Shown: one piece after another, positions 35,617 through 43,159 of the stretch
Layout of the letters: each line of letters starts with the position of its first letter
Position numbering within the stretch: the first letter of the stretch is position 1
Source: Clostridia bacterium
GTDB lineage: Bacteria > Bacillota > Clostridia > Christensenellales > CAG-138
DNA: 64,000 bases
Assembly: GCA_030526425.1 (NCBI GenBank)
Contig: JAUNCT010000004.1
Coordinates: 42,971 to 106,970 of the forward strand
Reading direction: 5' to 3'
Notes under the pieces: model-generated
Told to the model about the DNA's origin: nothing
The model's database searches: none
Seen by the model: only the letters and a program-made list of their open reading frames with translations
Position numbers and translations under genes: made by a program

Positions 35617-35740
35617 AAAAAAAGTCGCCACGGGCGACCATCGGTTGGAGCGTATATGGATATCACTTTCCTACGATGGCATGACCCAACAGGTTCCAAG
35701 GGTGCTTCTCAGTCCCGATGCGGCGGGACGCCCCCGTGAT
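35617..35740 (-). promoter_or_regulatory. TPP (THI-box) riboswitch with terminator, controlling thiT
   Basis: The minus strand carries the TPP aptamer between 35740 and 35662: P1 arms ATCAC/GTGAT, the GGGGGCG element, CTGAGA (35712-35707), ACCCTTGGAACCTG (to about 35690) and TAGGAAAGTG (to 35664). Between the aptamer and the SD lies a terminator: GTCGCC/GGCGAC (35638-35633 with 35629-35624) and seven T (35623-35617). Thiamine pyrophosphate binding should favour termination and switch thiT off. Confidence 0.95.
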
Positions 35741-35808
35741 GGTTCCGATTATAGCACCGCCCCCCGCGCGTTGTAAAGGCGGGGCACCCAACGCGCACGG
35801 GATTATGG

Positions 35809-35814
35809 TATAAT
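35809..35814 (+). promoter_or_regulatory. Extended -10 promoter of rqcP-ispDF-ligA
   Basis: Perfect TATAAT preceded by TGG (TGn extended -10), 47 bases upstream of the rqcP start. No clear -35. Confidence 0.6.
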
Positions 35815-35861
35815 GGAACAACGAATGCAACGCGCCGCGTGCGCGGAAAGGAAGACAACCA

Positions 35862-36113
35862 ATGCGATTGGATAAATATTTGAAGGTCTCGCGCATCATC
35901 AAGCGGCGGACCGTCGCGAACGAGGCGGCGGACGGCGGACGCGTGATGCTGAACGGAAAACCCGCCAAGCCCTCTGCGCAGGTGAAGCCCGGAGATGTGA
36001 TCGAGATCCGCTTCGGCGAGCACACCATGAAGGCCCGCATCGAAAACTGCGACGAAAAAGCGCAGAAAGCGGAGGCCGCCATGATGTACACTGTTTTGGA
36101 GAACGGCAAATGA
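35862..36113 (+). CDS. rqcP: S4-domain RNA-binding protein RqcP (YabO/HslR family)
   Basis: 83-residue protein that is a single S4 RNA-binding domain (MRLDKYLKVSRIIKRRTVANEA, GGRVMLNGKPAKPSAQVKPGDVIEI). RqcP binds the 50S subunit with RqcH and aids C-terminal Ala-tailing of stalled nascent chains. KVSRIIKRRTVA is the family-specific part, distinguishing it from larger S4 proteins. SD GAAAGGAAG. Its stop overlaps the ispDF ATG by 4 bases. Confidence 0.92.
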   Translation: MRLDKYLKVSRIIKRRTVANEAADGGRVMLNGKPAKPSAQVKPGDVIEIRFGEHTMKARIENCDEKAQKAEAAMMYTVLENGK

Positions 36114-37216
36114 GCGCGACGGGCATTTTGCTGTGCGCGGGCGGTTCGACGCGCATGGGCTTCGACAAGCTGATGACCCCCGTTTCCGGCAAGTGCGCGA
36201 TCGCACGGAGCGCGGAGGCGCTGATTGCAGGCGGCGTGACGGAGATCGTCTTTGCGGTCAGCGAGCGCACGCGCGCATTTTGCGAAGCACTCCCCCTCTC
36301 CGTTCCGAAAACGCTGGTGCAAGGCGGTGCGGAACGGCGGGATTCCGTCCGCAATGCGATCGCAGCGGCAACGGGCGACATCCTCGTGATCCACGATGCG
36401 GCACGCTGTCTCGTTTCTCCTGCGATCGTCCGAAGCAGTATCGCATCGGCGGAGCAATACGGCAACGGCGTCGTTGCGTTGTCCGTTACGGATACCGTGT
36501 TTCTTTCGGAAGACGGAAAGCTGACGCGGTTGCCGCGGGAAAAGCTTCTCCGGATGCAGACCCCGCAGACCTTCCGCAAGGCGGAGATCGCCGAAGCCTA
36601 CCGGAACACCGCGCCCGAGGCTGCGGAAGCGACCGACGATTGCACGCTGTACGCGCTTGCCGGCTATGTTCCGCACTTCGTTGCGGGAAGCGAGGACAAT
36701 TTCAAGCTGACGACCCCCGCCGATTTCGCGCGGGCGGAACGGTACTTCACGCGGTACGGCACCGGCTTCGACACGCACCGCCTGGTCGAAGGGCGCAAGC
36801 TCATCCTCGGCGGCGTGGATATCCCGTATGAGAAAGGTCTGCTCGGTCATTCGGATGCGGATGTATTGACCCATGCGGTGATGGACGCCCTGCTCGGCGC
36901 CGCGGGACTCCCCGATATCGGGCACCTGTTCCCCGACACCGACCCCGCATTCAAGGATGCGGACAGCATGGTGCTGCTCGGCAAGGTCGTTGCGGCGGTC
37001 GCGGAAAAAGGACTCCGCCCGGCAACGGTCTCGGCCGAGATCATCGCACAGCGCCCGAAGCTCGCGCCGCACCTTCCGGGGATGAAACGCCGCTTTGCCG
37101 AGGTTTTGGGGATTCCCGAAGAGGACATCGCCCTCGCGGCTACGACGACGGAAGGAATGAACGACGAAGGACGCGGCCTTTGCATTTCGGCGCAAGCCGT
37201 CGCATCCGCCCGCTGA
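36110..37216 (+). CDS. ispDF: Bifunctional IspD-IspF (MEP pathway cytidylyltransferase / cyclodiphosphate synthase)
   Basis: Fusion of two non-consecutive enzymes of the MEP isoprenoid pathway, 368 residues. Residues 1-215 are IspD: LLCAGGSTRMGFDK (CTP loop), QGGAERRDSVRNAI, VIHDAARCLVSPAIV and TDDCTLYALAGY. Residues about 218-368 are IspF: GTGFDTHRLVEGRKLILGG (metal Asp and His), LGHSDADVLTHAVMDALLGA (metal His), DIGHLFPDTDP and a C-terminal ATTTEGMNDEGRG. IspE is expected elsewhere. Overlaps rqcP, and ligA starts 12 bases downstream. Confidence 0.95.
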   Translation: MSATGILLCAGGSTRMGFDKLMTPVSGKCAIARSAEALIAGGVTEIVFAVSERTRAFCEALPLSVPKTLVQGGAERRDSVRNAIAAATGDILVIHDAARCLVSPAIVRSSIASAEQYGNGVVALSVTDTVFLSEDGKLTRLPREKLLRMQTPQTFRKAEIAEAYRNTAPEAAEATDDCTLYALAGYVPHFVAGSEDNFKLTTPADFARAERYFTRYGTGFDTHRLVEGRKLILGGVDIPYEKGLLGHSDADVLTHAVMDALLGAAGLPDIGHLFPDTDPAFKDADSMVLLGKVVAAVAEKGLRPATVSAEIIAQRPKLAPHLPGMKRRFAEVLGIPEEDIALAATTTEGMNDEGRGLCISAQAVASAR

Positions 37217-37228
37217 AACGGGGTGCCT

Positions 37229-39232
37229 ATGCAAAACGAAAACGCAAAGCAGCGCATGGAAGCGCTGGTCCGGAAACTCAACGAGGCTTCGGACGCTTAT
37301 TACAACGACAAGGACGAGATCCTGAGCAACTACGAATGGGACGCTTTGTTCGATGAGCTTTCCGCACTCGAACAGGAGACCGGGATCGTTCTTCCGGACA
37401 GTCCGACCCGGAAAACGGGTGCGGAAGAATCCTTCGGCAACGGCGCCCGCGAGGCGCACGAGTACCCGGCATTGTCCCTTGCCAAAAGCAAGGACGTCGG
37501 GGTGCTGCAAAAGTGGGCAGGTGACCGCCCCATCTGGCTGAGTTGGAAGCTGGACGGCATCACGCTCGTCGCGACCTACGACAACGGAAAGCTTTCCCGG
37601 CTCATGACGCGCGGCAACGGCGTGACGGGCACGAACATCACCTACCTCGCAAAGCATATCCGCGGCGTTCCGCTCACCGTGGCGGAAACCGGACATCTGG
37701 TGGTTCGCGGTGAGGCGACGATCTCCTACCCCGCGTTCGAAGCGTTGAACGAGCGCACCGAAAACGACGACGAAAAATACGCGAACCCGCGGAACCTCGT
37801 TGCGGGAACGCTCGCCCTCGATGAAGACCGCGCCGCAGAGGTCGCGGAGCGCGGCGTTTGCCTCAACGCGTTCACCCTCGTGCATACCGACCGCAAGATC
37901 GTTTCGTGGGGGAAACGCATGGCGTTCCTGCGGGAGCTCGGTTTCATTACCGTGGACTCCGAAGCATGCACCGCGGAAACCCTGCCCGATGTCATCGGCA
38001 AGTGGACGGAGCGCGTGCGCAGCGGCGCGATGGAGATCCCCGTCGACGGGCTCGTCATCTGCTTCGACGACACGGAATACGCAGCGACGGGAAGCGTCAC
38101 GGGGCACCATGCAACGAACGCGGGCATGGCATTCAAATGGCAGGATACCGCCGCCGACACCGTCCTCGATCACGTGGAGTGGAGCTGCGCCGCTGCCAGC
38201 ATCACGCCCGTGGCGGTCTTCGCCCCGGTTCGTCTGGAGGGCACGGATGTCCGCCGCGCCAGCCTCTGCAACCTGACCGAGATGAAGCGACTCGGCATCG
38301 GCGCGGACAGCGTGACGAAGCTCAAGGTCATCAAATCCAACATGATCATCCCGAAGGTCATCGCGGCAGACGGTTGCGGCACCGCCTTCTCCGTTCCGGA
38401 GACCTGCCCCGTGTGCGGCGCGCCGACCTTCATCCGCACCGGTTCCGGCACAGGCAGCGAGACCCTGCACTGCTCGAACCCCGATTGCACCGCGAAAAAC
38501 ATCCGCAAGTTCGAGCGCTTCGTTTCACGGCAGTGCATGGACATCGACGGACTGAGCATCGAAACGATCTCGAAGTTCATCAACGCCGGTGTGATCTCCG
38601 ACTTCGTGTCGTTTTACCACATCGCCGGGCACCGGGATACCATCGAACAGATGGACGGTTTCGGTCCGAAGAGCTTTCAAAACATCGTCGCCGCCGTGGA
38701 AAAGAGCCGGGATGCGCACCCCGCGAACCTCATCAACGCGCTCTCGATCCCGAAGATCGGTCTCGACGCCGGCAAACGCCTGATCGCCAAGTTCGGAACC
38801 GCGGGCTTTCTCGAGCACCTCGAAAAGGGCGAAGGGTTCGAAGCCATCGACGGCTTCGGTGCGGAACGCAGCAACTCGATCCTCACGTGGTATGCGGACG
38901 CCCGCAACCGCGAAATGTTCCTTCGCCTCATCGGCGAATTGCGGCTGAAAGAGCTCGACCCCGTTTCCGAAGACGCCGGCGGACGCCTGAAGGGACTTAC
39001 CTTCTGCATCACCGGGGATGTGCACCTGTTCAAAAACAGGGACGCCTTCAAGGCTTATGTGGAATCGCAGGGCGGCAAGGTCTCGGGCAGCGTTTCCTCG
39101 AAGACGGCGTTTCTCGTCAACAACGATGCGGCTTCGACCAGTTCGAAAAACAAAAAGGCCGCGGAGCTCGGCATTCCGATCCTCACGGAGGAAGAATTCA
39201 CCGCACGCTTCGGCGGTCCCGGAAGCGAATAA
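37229..39232 (+). CDS. ligA: NAD-dependent DNA ligase (somewhat divergent LigA)
   Basis: Seals nicks in DNA using NAD+. I use the ATG at 37229 (GGGG 5 bases upstream), 667 residues, normal for LigA; a GTG two codons earlier is possible. Domain Ia: AYYNDKDEILSNYEWDALFDEL. Adenylation motif KLDG at residues 107-110 with K107 the likely nucleophile. OB fold, then the four-Cys zinc finger (CPVCG... HCSNPDC), HhH repeats (about residues 475-570) and a C-terminal BRCT domain (GGRLKGLTFCITGD to the end). Some motif residues depart from textbook LigA (SWKLDG, not EPKIDG; HEYPALSLAKS). Third gene of rqcP-ispDF-ligA. Confidence 0.92.
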   Translation: MQNENAKQRMEALVRKLNEASDAYYNDKDEILSNYEWDALFDELSALEQETGIVLPDSPTRKTGAEESFGNGAREAHEYPALSLAKSKDVGVLQKWAGDRPIWLSWKLDGITLVATYDNGKLSRLMTRGNGVTGTNITYLAKHIRGVPLTVAETGHLVVRGEATISYPAFEALNERTENDDEKYANPRNLVAGTLALDEDRAAEVAERGVCLNAFTLVHTDRKIVSWGKRMAFLRELGFITVDSEACTAETLPDVIGKWTERVRSGAMEIPVDGLVICFDDTEYAATGSVTGHHATNAGMAFKWQDTAADTVLDHVEWSCAAASITPVAVFAPVRLEGTDVRRASLCNLTEMKRLGIGADSVTKLKVIKSNMIIPKVIAADGCGTAFSVPETCPVCGAPTFIRTGSGTGSETLHCSNPDCTAKNIRKFERFVSRQCMDIDGLSIETISKFINAGVISDFVSFYHIAGHRDTIEQMDGFGPKSFQNIVAAVEKSRDAHPANLINALSIPKIGLDAGKRLIAKFGTAGFLEHLEKGEGFEAIDGFGAERSNSILTWYADARNREMFLRLIGELRLKELDPVSEDAGGRLKGLTFCITGDVHLFKNRDAFKAYVESQGGKVSGSVSSKTAFLVNNDAASTSSKNKKAAELGIPILTEEEFTARFGGPGSE

Positions 39233-39235
39233 CGG

Positions 39236-39265
39236 AAAAAGCCCCGGCAAACTGCCGGGGCTTCG
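39236..39265. terminator. Bidirectional intrinsic terminator
   Basis: An 8-bp stem (39241-39248 with 39254-39261), five A on the left and TTCGTTATT on the right. Separates ligA and the convergent NYN-domain gene; stronger on the minus strand. Confidence 0.82.
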
Positions 39266-39287
39266 TTATTGCGGGCAAGCAACAATG

Positions 39288-40781
39288 TCATGCGAACCGG
39301 ATGGACAGGTTCCCTTCCCCGTCGATTTCCGGGCGGAGACCCTTGACGAAGTTCGCAAACATCTCATCCCGCACCGGGGCGCTTTCCTTCAGACGCGCAG
39401 CTTCGAACGCGCCCTCGAACAGATCGCGGAGGTTGACGACGATCGCGTTGTTCAGCTGCTTTTCGAACACATGACGGAGCGCCTTGTCTCGGAAGCCGCC
39501 GAGGTTCTGCGAAAACTCATCGGTATAGCAGACGGCAATGCCGCGGTCCTCATACAGACGGACGGTCTCCTTGCCGATGGCGTCACGCTCCGCGAGAACG
39601 AGGAACCGCACATCGGGCATGGCGCGCATCATACCCCAGAAGTCCGAATCGGACGAGGCGATGAGGAACGCGTCCGTCCCGTTGACGAAGTGCTCCCGGC
39701 AAGCACCCGCGGTCAATGCGATGTCCACAAGCGATTTTCTGCCCGTCACCCGTTCGATCTCCTCGTGTTCCACACGGACGCCGACGAAGGTTTCGAGGAT
39801 ATCCCAAGTATCGACGGTATGATAATCGTCGAACAGGACGATCTTTTTCAATGCGCCGTTTCTCAGCATGCCGTTGTCCTGCATATGGGAGAGTGTTGCG
39901 CACAGCTTGTAGGGATCGGCATTCTCACAATCCACCAGCAGCACCGCGCCCGTATTTTCGCGCATGAACGCATCCAGCCGTTCGCAGGTCTCGGCATCGG
40001 CGGCGGTCACCCGGTCGTAATCGGTGAACTCACTGCCGTTGATGCGGTAGACCAGCGTCAGGAACTTGCGGTCGTTCAGCAGGATGTTTCCCGCGGGGCA
40101 GGCATCCGCGTTGAGTTCGGGGCGTTCGTGATAGAACCGCGTTTCCAGCCGCCAGTTGATCCAGCACCGGAAAGGATAGCTACCGGAGGTTTCGCGGAAG
40201 CGGTCGATCGCCGCCTGTACCTCTTTCCCCTTCGAACCGTTCGGCATGACGATCGTGTTTTTCAGGTATTCGAACGGAAGGATCGTCGGAATGAGGTCTT
40301 TGATGTTCCGGATGCGGTTAGAGATCTCATTGTTGATGAGCACGATGTATTCCGTAACGCTTTTGAGCTTGCTGCCCGAAATGATGCGGATCCCCGCCTC
40401 GTTCAACGGTTTGAAATATGCGGGGTCGATGAGGTCCGGCATCGTATCGAGGTTTTTCATTTCGTTTTGCATTTTATGGGAGATCAGTCCGGGCTTCAGC
40501 ATGAGTGCCGTGCGGATCGCCGTGAGGCTGCGGATGATCCTCGCGCGGGTGTCCCCTTCCAAACGTTCGAATTCGGTTTCGGAATACTCTTTCCCAAAGC
40601 GTTCCCGCGGGATACCGCAGAGATATGCGACCACGGATACGATCCCGTTGGGTTGCGTTTGTGTTTTCTTTTCCGTTTCCGCTCCGTTCGTTTCGAAACT
40701 CTCCGGGGAGCCGCCCTCCATTTCGCAAAGGTCGTTCCGCAGTTCGGTCAGGTTTTTCATGCTCACTTCATCCAGGCACAT
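39288..40781 (-). CDS. NYN-domain (PIN-like nuclease) protein of unknown role
   Basis: 497 residues from the ATG at 40781, which has AAGGAG 10 bases upstream. Residues about 1-275 match nothing I recognise; they are mostly helical and charged. From about 278 to 420 there is a NYN/PIN-like fold: VLLVDCEN (D284), KSLVDIALTAGA (D353) and FLIASSDSDFWG (D378 and D380), the acidic set expected of a metal-dependent RNase. VLAERDAIGKETVRLYEDRG follows in the Rossmann-like sheet. Monocistronic, with an own terminator and a 15-bp palindrome in its promoter region. Confidence 0.8.
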   Translation of the reverse strand: MCLDEVSMKNLTELRNDLCEMEGGSPESFETNGAETEKKTQTQPNGIVSVVAYLCGIPRERFGKEYSETEFERLEGDTRARIIRSLTAIRTALMLKPGLISHKMQNEMKNLDTMPDLIDPAYFKPLNEAGIRIISGSKLKSVTEYIVLINNEISNRIRNIKDLIPTILPFEYLKNTIVMPNGSKGKEVQAAIDRFRETSGSYPFRCWINWRLETRFYHERPELNADACPAGNILLNDRKFLTLVYRINGSEFTDYDRVTAADAETCERLDAFMRENTGAVLLVDCENADPYKLCATLSHMQDNGMLRNGALKKIVLFDDYHTVDTWDILETFVGVRVEHEEIERVTGRKSLVDIALTAGACREHFVNGTDAFLIASSDSDFWGMMRAMPDVRFLVLAERDAIGKETVRLYEDRGIAVCYTDEFSQNLGGFRDKALRHVFEKQLNNAIVVNLRDLFEGAFEAARLKESAPVRDEMFANFVKGLRPEIDGEGNLSIRFA

Positions 40782-40895
40782 GTTTTTCGTTCTCCTTGTG
40801 TTTTGATTTTCGGAGTCCGAAGCCCGGTCGCCCCCCATCCGGATGCGGCCGGACTTCTTGCCCCCATCGCCGGGTTTTCCGGCATCTTCAGCATA

Positions 40896-40910
40896 GAACA
40901 GCACCTGTTC
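40896..40910 (-). promoter_or_regulatory. Palindrome in the promoter region of the NYN gene
   Basis: Perfect inverted repeat GAACAG-N3-CTGTTC. On the minus strand it directly precedes a possible -10 TATGCT (40895-40890), so a protein bound here would cover the promoter spacer. The half-site spacing does not match the Bacillus-type LexA box (GAAC-N4-GTTC). Confidence 0.4.
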
Positions 40911-40944
40911 CATAAAACGGACAGAGACGCGGGCACAGCACAAA

Positions 40945-40976
40945 AACACCCGGCATTTTAGTTGCCGGGTGTTTTT
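40945..40976. terminator. Bidirectional intrinsic terminator
   Basis: A 10-bp stem (40945-40954 with 40964-40973) with A-run left and T-run right. On the minus strand it ends the FAD oxidoreductase transcript before the NYN gene. Confidence 0.85.
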
Positions 40977-40989
40977 TCGTATTCGGTTT

Positions 40990-42207
40990 TCAATCCTCCG
41001 CGTGGAGACGGACCCCCGCGGCGACCAGTGCCTCCGCAAGCGTCTCATACGGCAAGGTCGCCGCATCCAGTCCTTGTTGCAGACAGAGGGCGGCTGCCAT
41101 GCCCGCGGCTTGCCCCGTTGCCGCAACACCGGGGATCACTCGGGCGACCATCCATGCCCAGCCATCGGCGGCAGCGGTACGCCCCGCCGCCCAGACATTG
41201 GGATATGCGGGATGGTACAGGGAGCGGTACGGGAGCTCCAGCCAGTCCCCGGAATGCAAAAAATCCGCCACGGGAGAGACGGAGTCCGCAATGTGCGTGT
41301 TGATATCCGCATCCACCGGCGTATACGCCGCGTCGATATGACGGATCACACGCAGCTGCGGCATCGTAGGCAGCTGGAGGATATCCTTCTGCTGCTTCGG
41401 ATACGGAACGGAAAGCAGATGTTCCTTCGCCGCCTTGCGTTCATACAGCATGAACTCGGTGACTTCCTTGCTTGTAACGCCCGCCATTTTGGGCAGGTCG
41501 CCGGGATGCCCTTGCCCCGAGGCATTCGACAGCAGAACACGGTGTCCGTACAGATCGAGGAGGTTTCCGGATGCAAGCGCGGTCTTCATCGTGTCCGGAT
41601 TGCCCTCCTTCAGGATGACGGAAATGACGTTTTCGCCCTTGACGCACGGGACGCCCATACGGTCCAGCAGGGTCGCGTCGCCGGTGGCGTCGATCGCCGC
41701 ACGGGTTTTGTAAACCCCTCTGCCCTCGGTGCTTTCGACGATGACCCCCGTGAGAACGTTGCCGTCCGTCTCAACGCCGACGATGCGGCTGTCGAACAAG
41801 ACCTCCGCCCCGCTTTCGATCACGAAATCATCGAGTGCGATCATGGAAGCTGCTTCCGAATAGAAGGATTTGCAGCGTCCGGAGCCCTCGGGGACACGGT
41901 CCGGGAAGTCTTCCCACGCCTCCGGTATCTTCACGGGACCGAGTTCCGCAAAGCGGCGGAACAGTTCCTCCGCCATTCCGTAGGTGATGCGTTTCCCCTT
42001 CCCGTCGTCGAGCGGTTCATACAGCACGATCAGACCCTGCGTGGCAAGCCCGCCGAGCACATAGCTTTTTTCCAAAAGGAGCACGCGCTCCACACCCGCG
42101 CGGCGTGCCTGCACCGCGGCACAACAGCCCGCGACGCCGCCGCCCGCGACGATCAGATCGTATTCGCCCCAAACGGGCGTCGTCATGGATTCTTTGATTT
42201 CCGTCAT
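40990..42207 (-). CDS. FAD-dependent oxidoreductase (FAD_oxidored family)
   Basis: 405-residue flavoprotein. The Rossmann dinucleotide loop is YDLIVAGGGVAGCCAAVQARRAG (GxGxxG) near residue 16, followed by LLEKSYVLGGLATQGL, which is typical of the FAD_oxidored group. AAIDATGDATLLDRMG is the second FAD motif (ATGD), and VWAAGRTAAADGWAW with GQAAGMAAALCLQQG closes the flavin site. Start at 42207 follows GGAGG. Substrate unknown. Transcribed divergently from the XdhC-family gene with a 154-base shared promoter region. Confidence 0.88.
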   Translation of the reverse strand: MTEIKESMTTPVWGEYDLIVAGGGVAGCCAAVQARRAGVERVLLLEKSYVLGGLATQGLIVLYEPLDDGKGKRITYGMAEELFRRFAELGPVKIPEAWEDFPDRVPEGSGRCKSFYSEAASMIALDDFVIESGAEVLFDSRIVGVETDGNVLTGVIVESTEGRGVYKTRAAIDATGDATLLDRMGVPCVKGENVISVILKEGNPDTMKTALASGNLLDLYGHRVLLSNASGQGHPGDLPKMAGVTSKEVTEFMLYERKAAKEHLLSVPYPKQQKDILQLPTMPQLRVIRHIDAAYTPVDADINTHIADSVSPVADFLHSGDWLELPYRSLYHPAYPNVWAAGRTAAADGWAWMVARVIPGVAATGQAAGMAAALCLQQGLDAATLPYETLAEALVAAGVRLHAED

Positions 42208-42247
42208 GAATATCCTCCGTGGGAACGATCGCCGTTCCGATCATTTG

Positions 42248-42277
42248 ATTATATATGATAACCCGATCCGCTATCAA
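42248..42277 (-). promoter_or_regulatory. Promoter of FAD oxidoreductase gene
   Basis: Minus strand TTGATA (42277-42272), 18-base spacer, TATAAT (42253-42248). Confidence 0.7.
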
Positions 42278-42299
42278 GTCGTGCAGATTCCTCAGGGTA

Positions 42300-42328
42300 T
42301 TGAGATATCCCTACCGGAGTGGTATGAT
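42300..42328 (+). promoter_or_regulatory. Promoter of XdhC-family gene
   Basis: TTGAGA (42300-42305), 17-base spacer, TATGAT (42323-42328), 34 bases upstream of the start codon. Divergent to the promoter at 42248-42277, so one regulator could act on both. Confidence 0.7.
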
Positions 42329-42361
42329 AAAAAGAAAAGCGAAACCGACGGAGGAAACAAC

Positions 42362-43159
42362 ATGCCCTCATTTTTGGAGCAACAGCTCGCATTGGAAAAA
42401 AGCCGTACCGGATATGCGGTGGTGACCATCGTTTCCTCGGGCGGCAGTACACCGCGTGAATACGGAAAAATGCTCGTGACCGCCGAGGGTTACGCAGGCG
42501 GGACCATCGGCGGCGGAAATGCGGAATATCTGGCCATCGCCGACGCCCAAGAAGCCCTGAAGCGCGGACGCAACACGGTGAAAACCTACACCCTGCAGGG
42601 AGAAAAGTCCTCGACGGGCATGACTTGCGGCGGCGAACTGAAGTTGCTGTTCGAAGTGTATCCCGCAAGACCCGTGCTCGTGATGATCGGCGCGGGGCAT
42701 GTCGGAAAAGCCGTGCTGACACTGGCGCGTTTCCTCGGCTTCGATACCGTTCTTTTGGACGACCGCCCGGAAGCGGACATCCGCGATGCCATCGCCCTTG
42801 CGGACCGCTTTGTCTCCACACCGGATTTCACAAATGAGCTTGTCGCGCTCGACGTTCCCGCGGATGCAAGCTATGTCATTGCGACCCACGGACACAAATT
42901 CGACAGCACGGCCCTGAAATCGGTTCTCGGGAAGCCCTTCGCTTACGCGGGAATGATCGGCAGCAGAGGCAAGGTCAACAAAGTGATCCACGACCTGCGC
43001 GCGGAAGGCGTTCCGGAAGAAAAGCTTGCCGCCGCGCGCGCGCCGATCGGTCTGGAGCTCGGCGGTGAGACCCCGGAGGCCGTTGCCTTCTCCATCCTCG
43101 CCGAGATCATGCAGGTCACAAACGGCACATCTGCCCGACCGATGCGAGAGGTGCGGTAA
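42362..43159 (+). CDS. XdhC/CoxI-family protein (molybdenum hydroxylase maturation)
   Basis: 265-residue cytoplasmic protein of the XdhC family, which bind and sulfurate or insert molybdenum cofactor into hydroxylases such as xanthine dehydrogenase. The N-terminal XdhC_CoxI domain shows SSGGSTPREYGKMLVT and GGTIGGGNAEYLA near residues 22-60. The C-terminal Rossmann domain shows VLVMIGAGHVGKAVLTLARFLGF, VIATHGHKFDSTALKSVLG, and AYAGMIGSRGKVNKV. SD GGAGGAAA. No hydroxylase gene is in the window, so the partner must be elsewhere. Directly abuts pepT. Confidence 0.9.
   Translation: MPSFLEQQLALEKSRTGYAVVTIVSSGGSTPREYGKMLVTAEGYAGGTIGGGNAEYLAIADAQEALKRGRNTVKTYTLQGEKSSTGMTCGGELKLLFEVYPARPVLVMIGAGHVGKAVLTLARFLGFDTVLLDDRPEADIRDAIALADRFVSTPDFTNELVALDVPADASYVIATHGHKFDSTALKSVLGKPFAYAGMIGSRGKVNKVIHDLRAEGVPEEKLAAARAPIGLELGGETPEAVAFSILAEIMQVTNGTSARPMREVR

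Noticed and set aside
35663-38470. A 935-codon minus-strand frame
   Set aside because: Antisense to rqcP, ispDF and ligA and to the riboswitch region; no recognisable domain and an Arg/His-rich composition typical of shadow frames.
40896-40910. LexA (SOS) box in front of the NYN gene
   Set aside because: Firmicutes LexA boxes are GAAC-N4-GTTC; here the half-sites are seven bases apart.
40782-41129. N-terminal extension of the NYN protein by about 115 residues
   Set aside because: It would overlap the FAD oxidoreductase gene and its terminator; the ATG at 40781 has a good SD.
42298-42315. A third TTAGATAT-like element (TTGAGATATCCC)
   Set aside because: It coincides with the -35 of the XdhC-family promoter and differs in key bases, so it is better read as a promoter hexamer.
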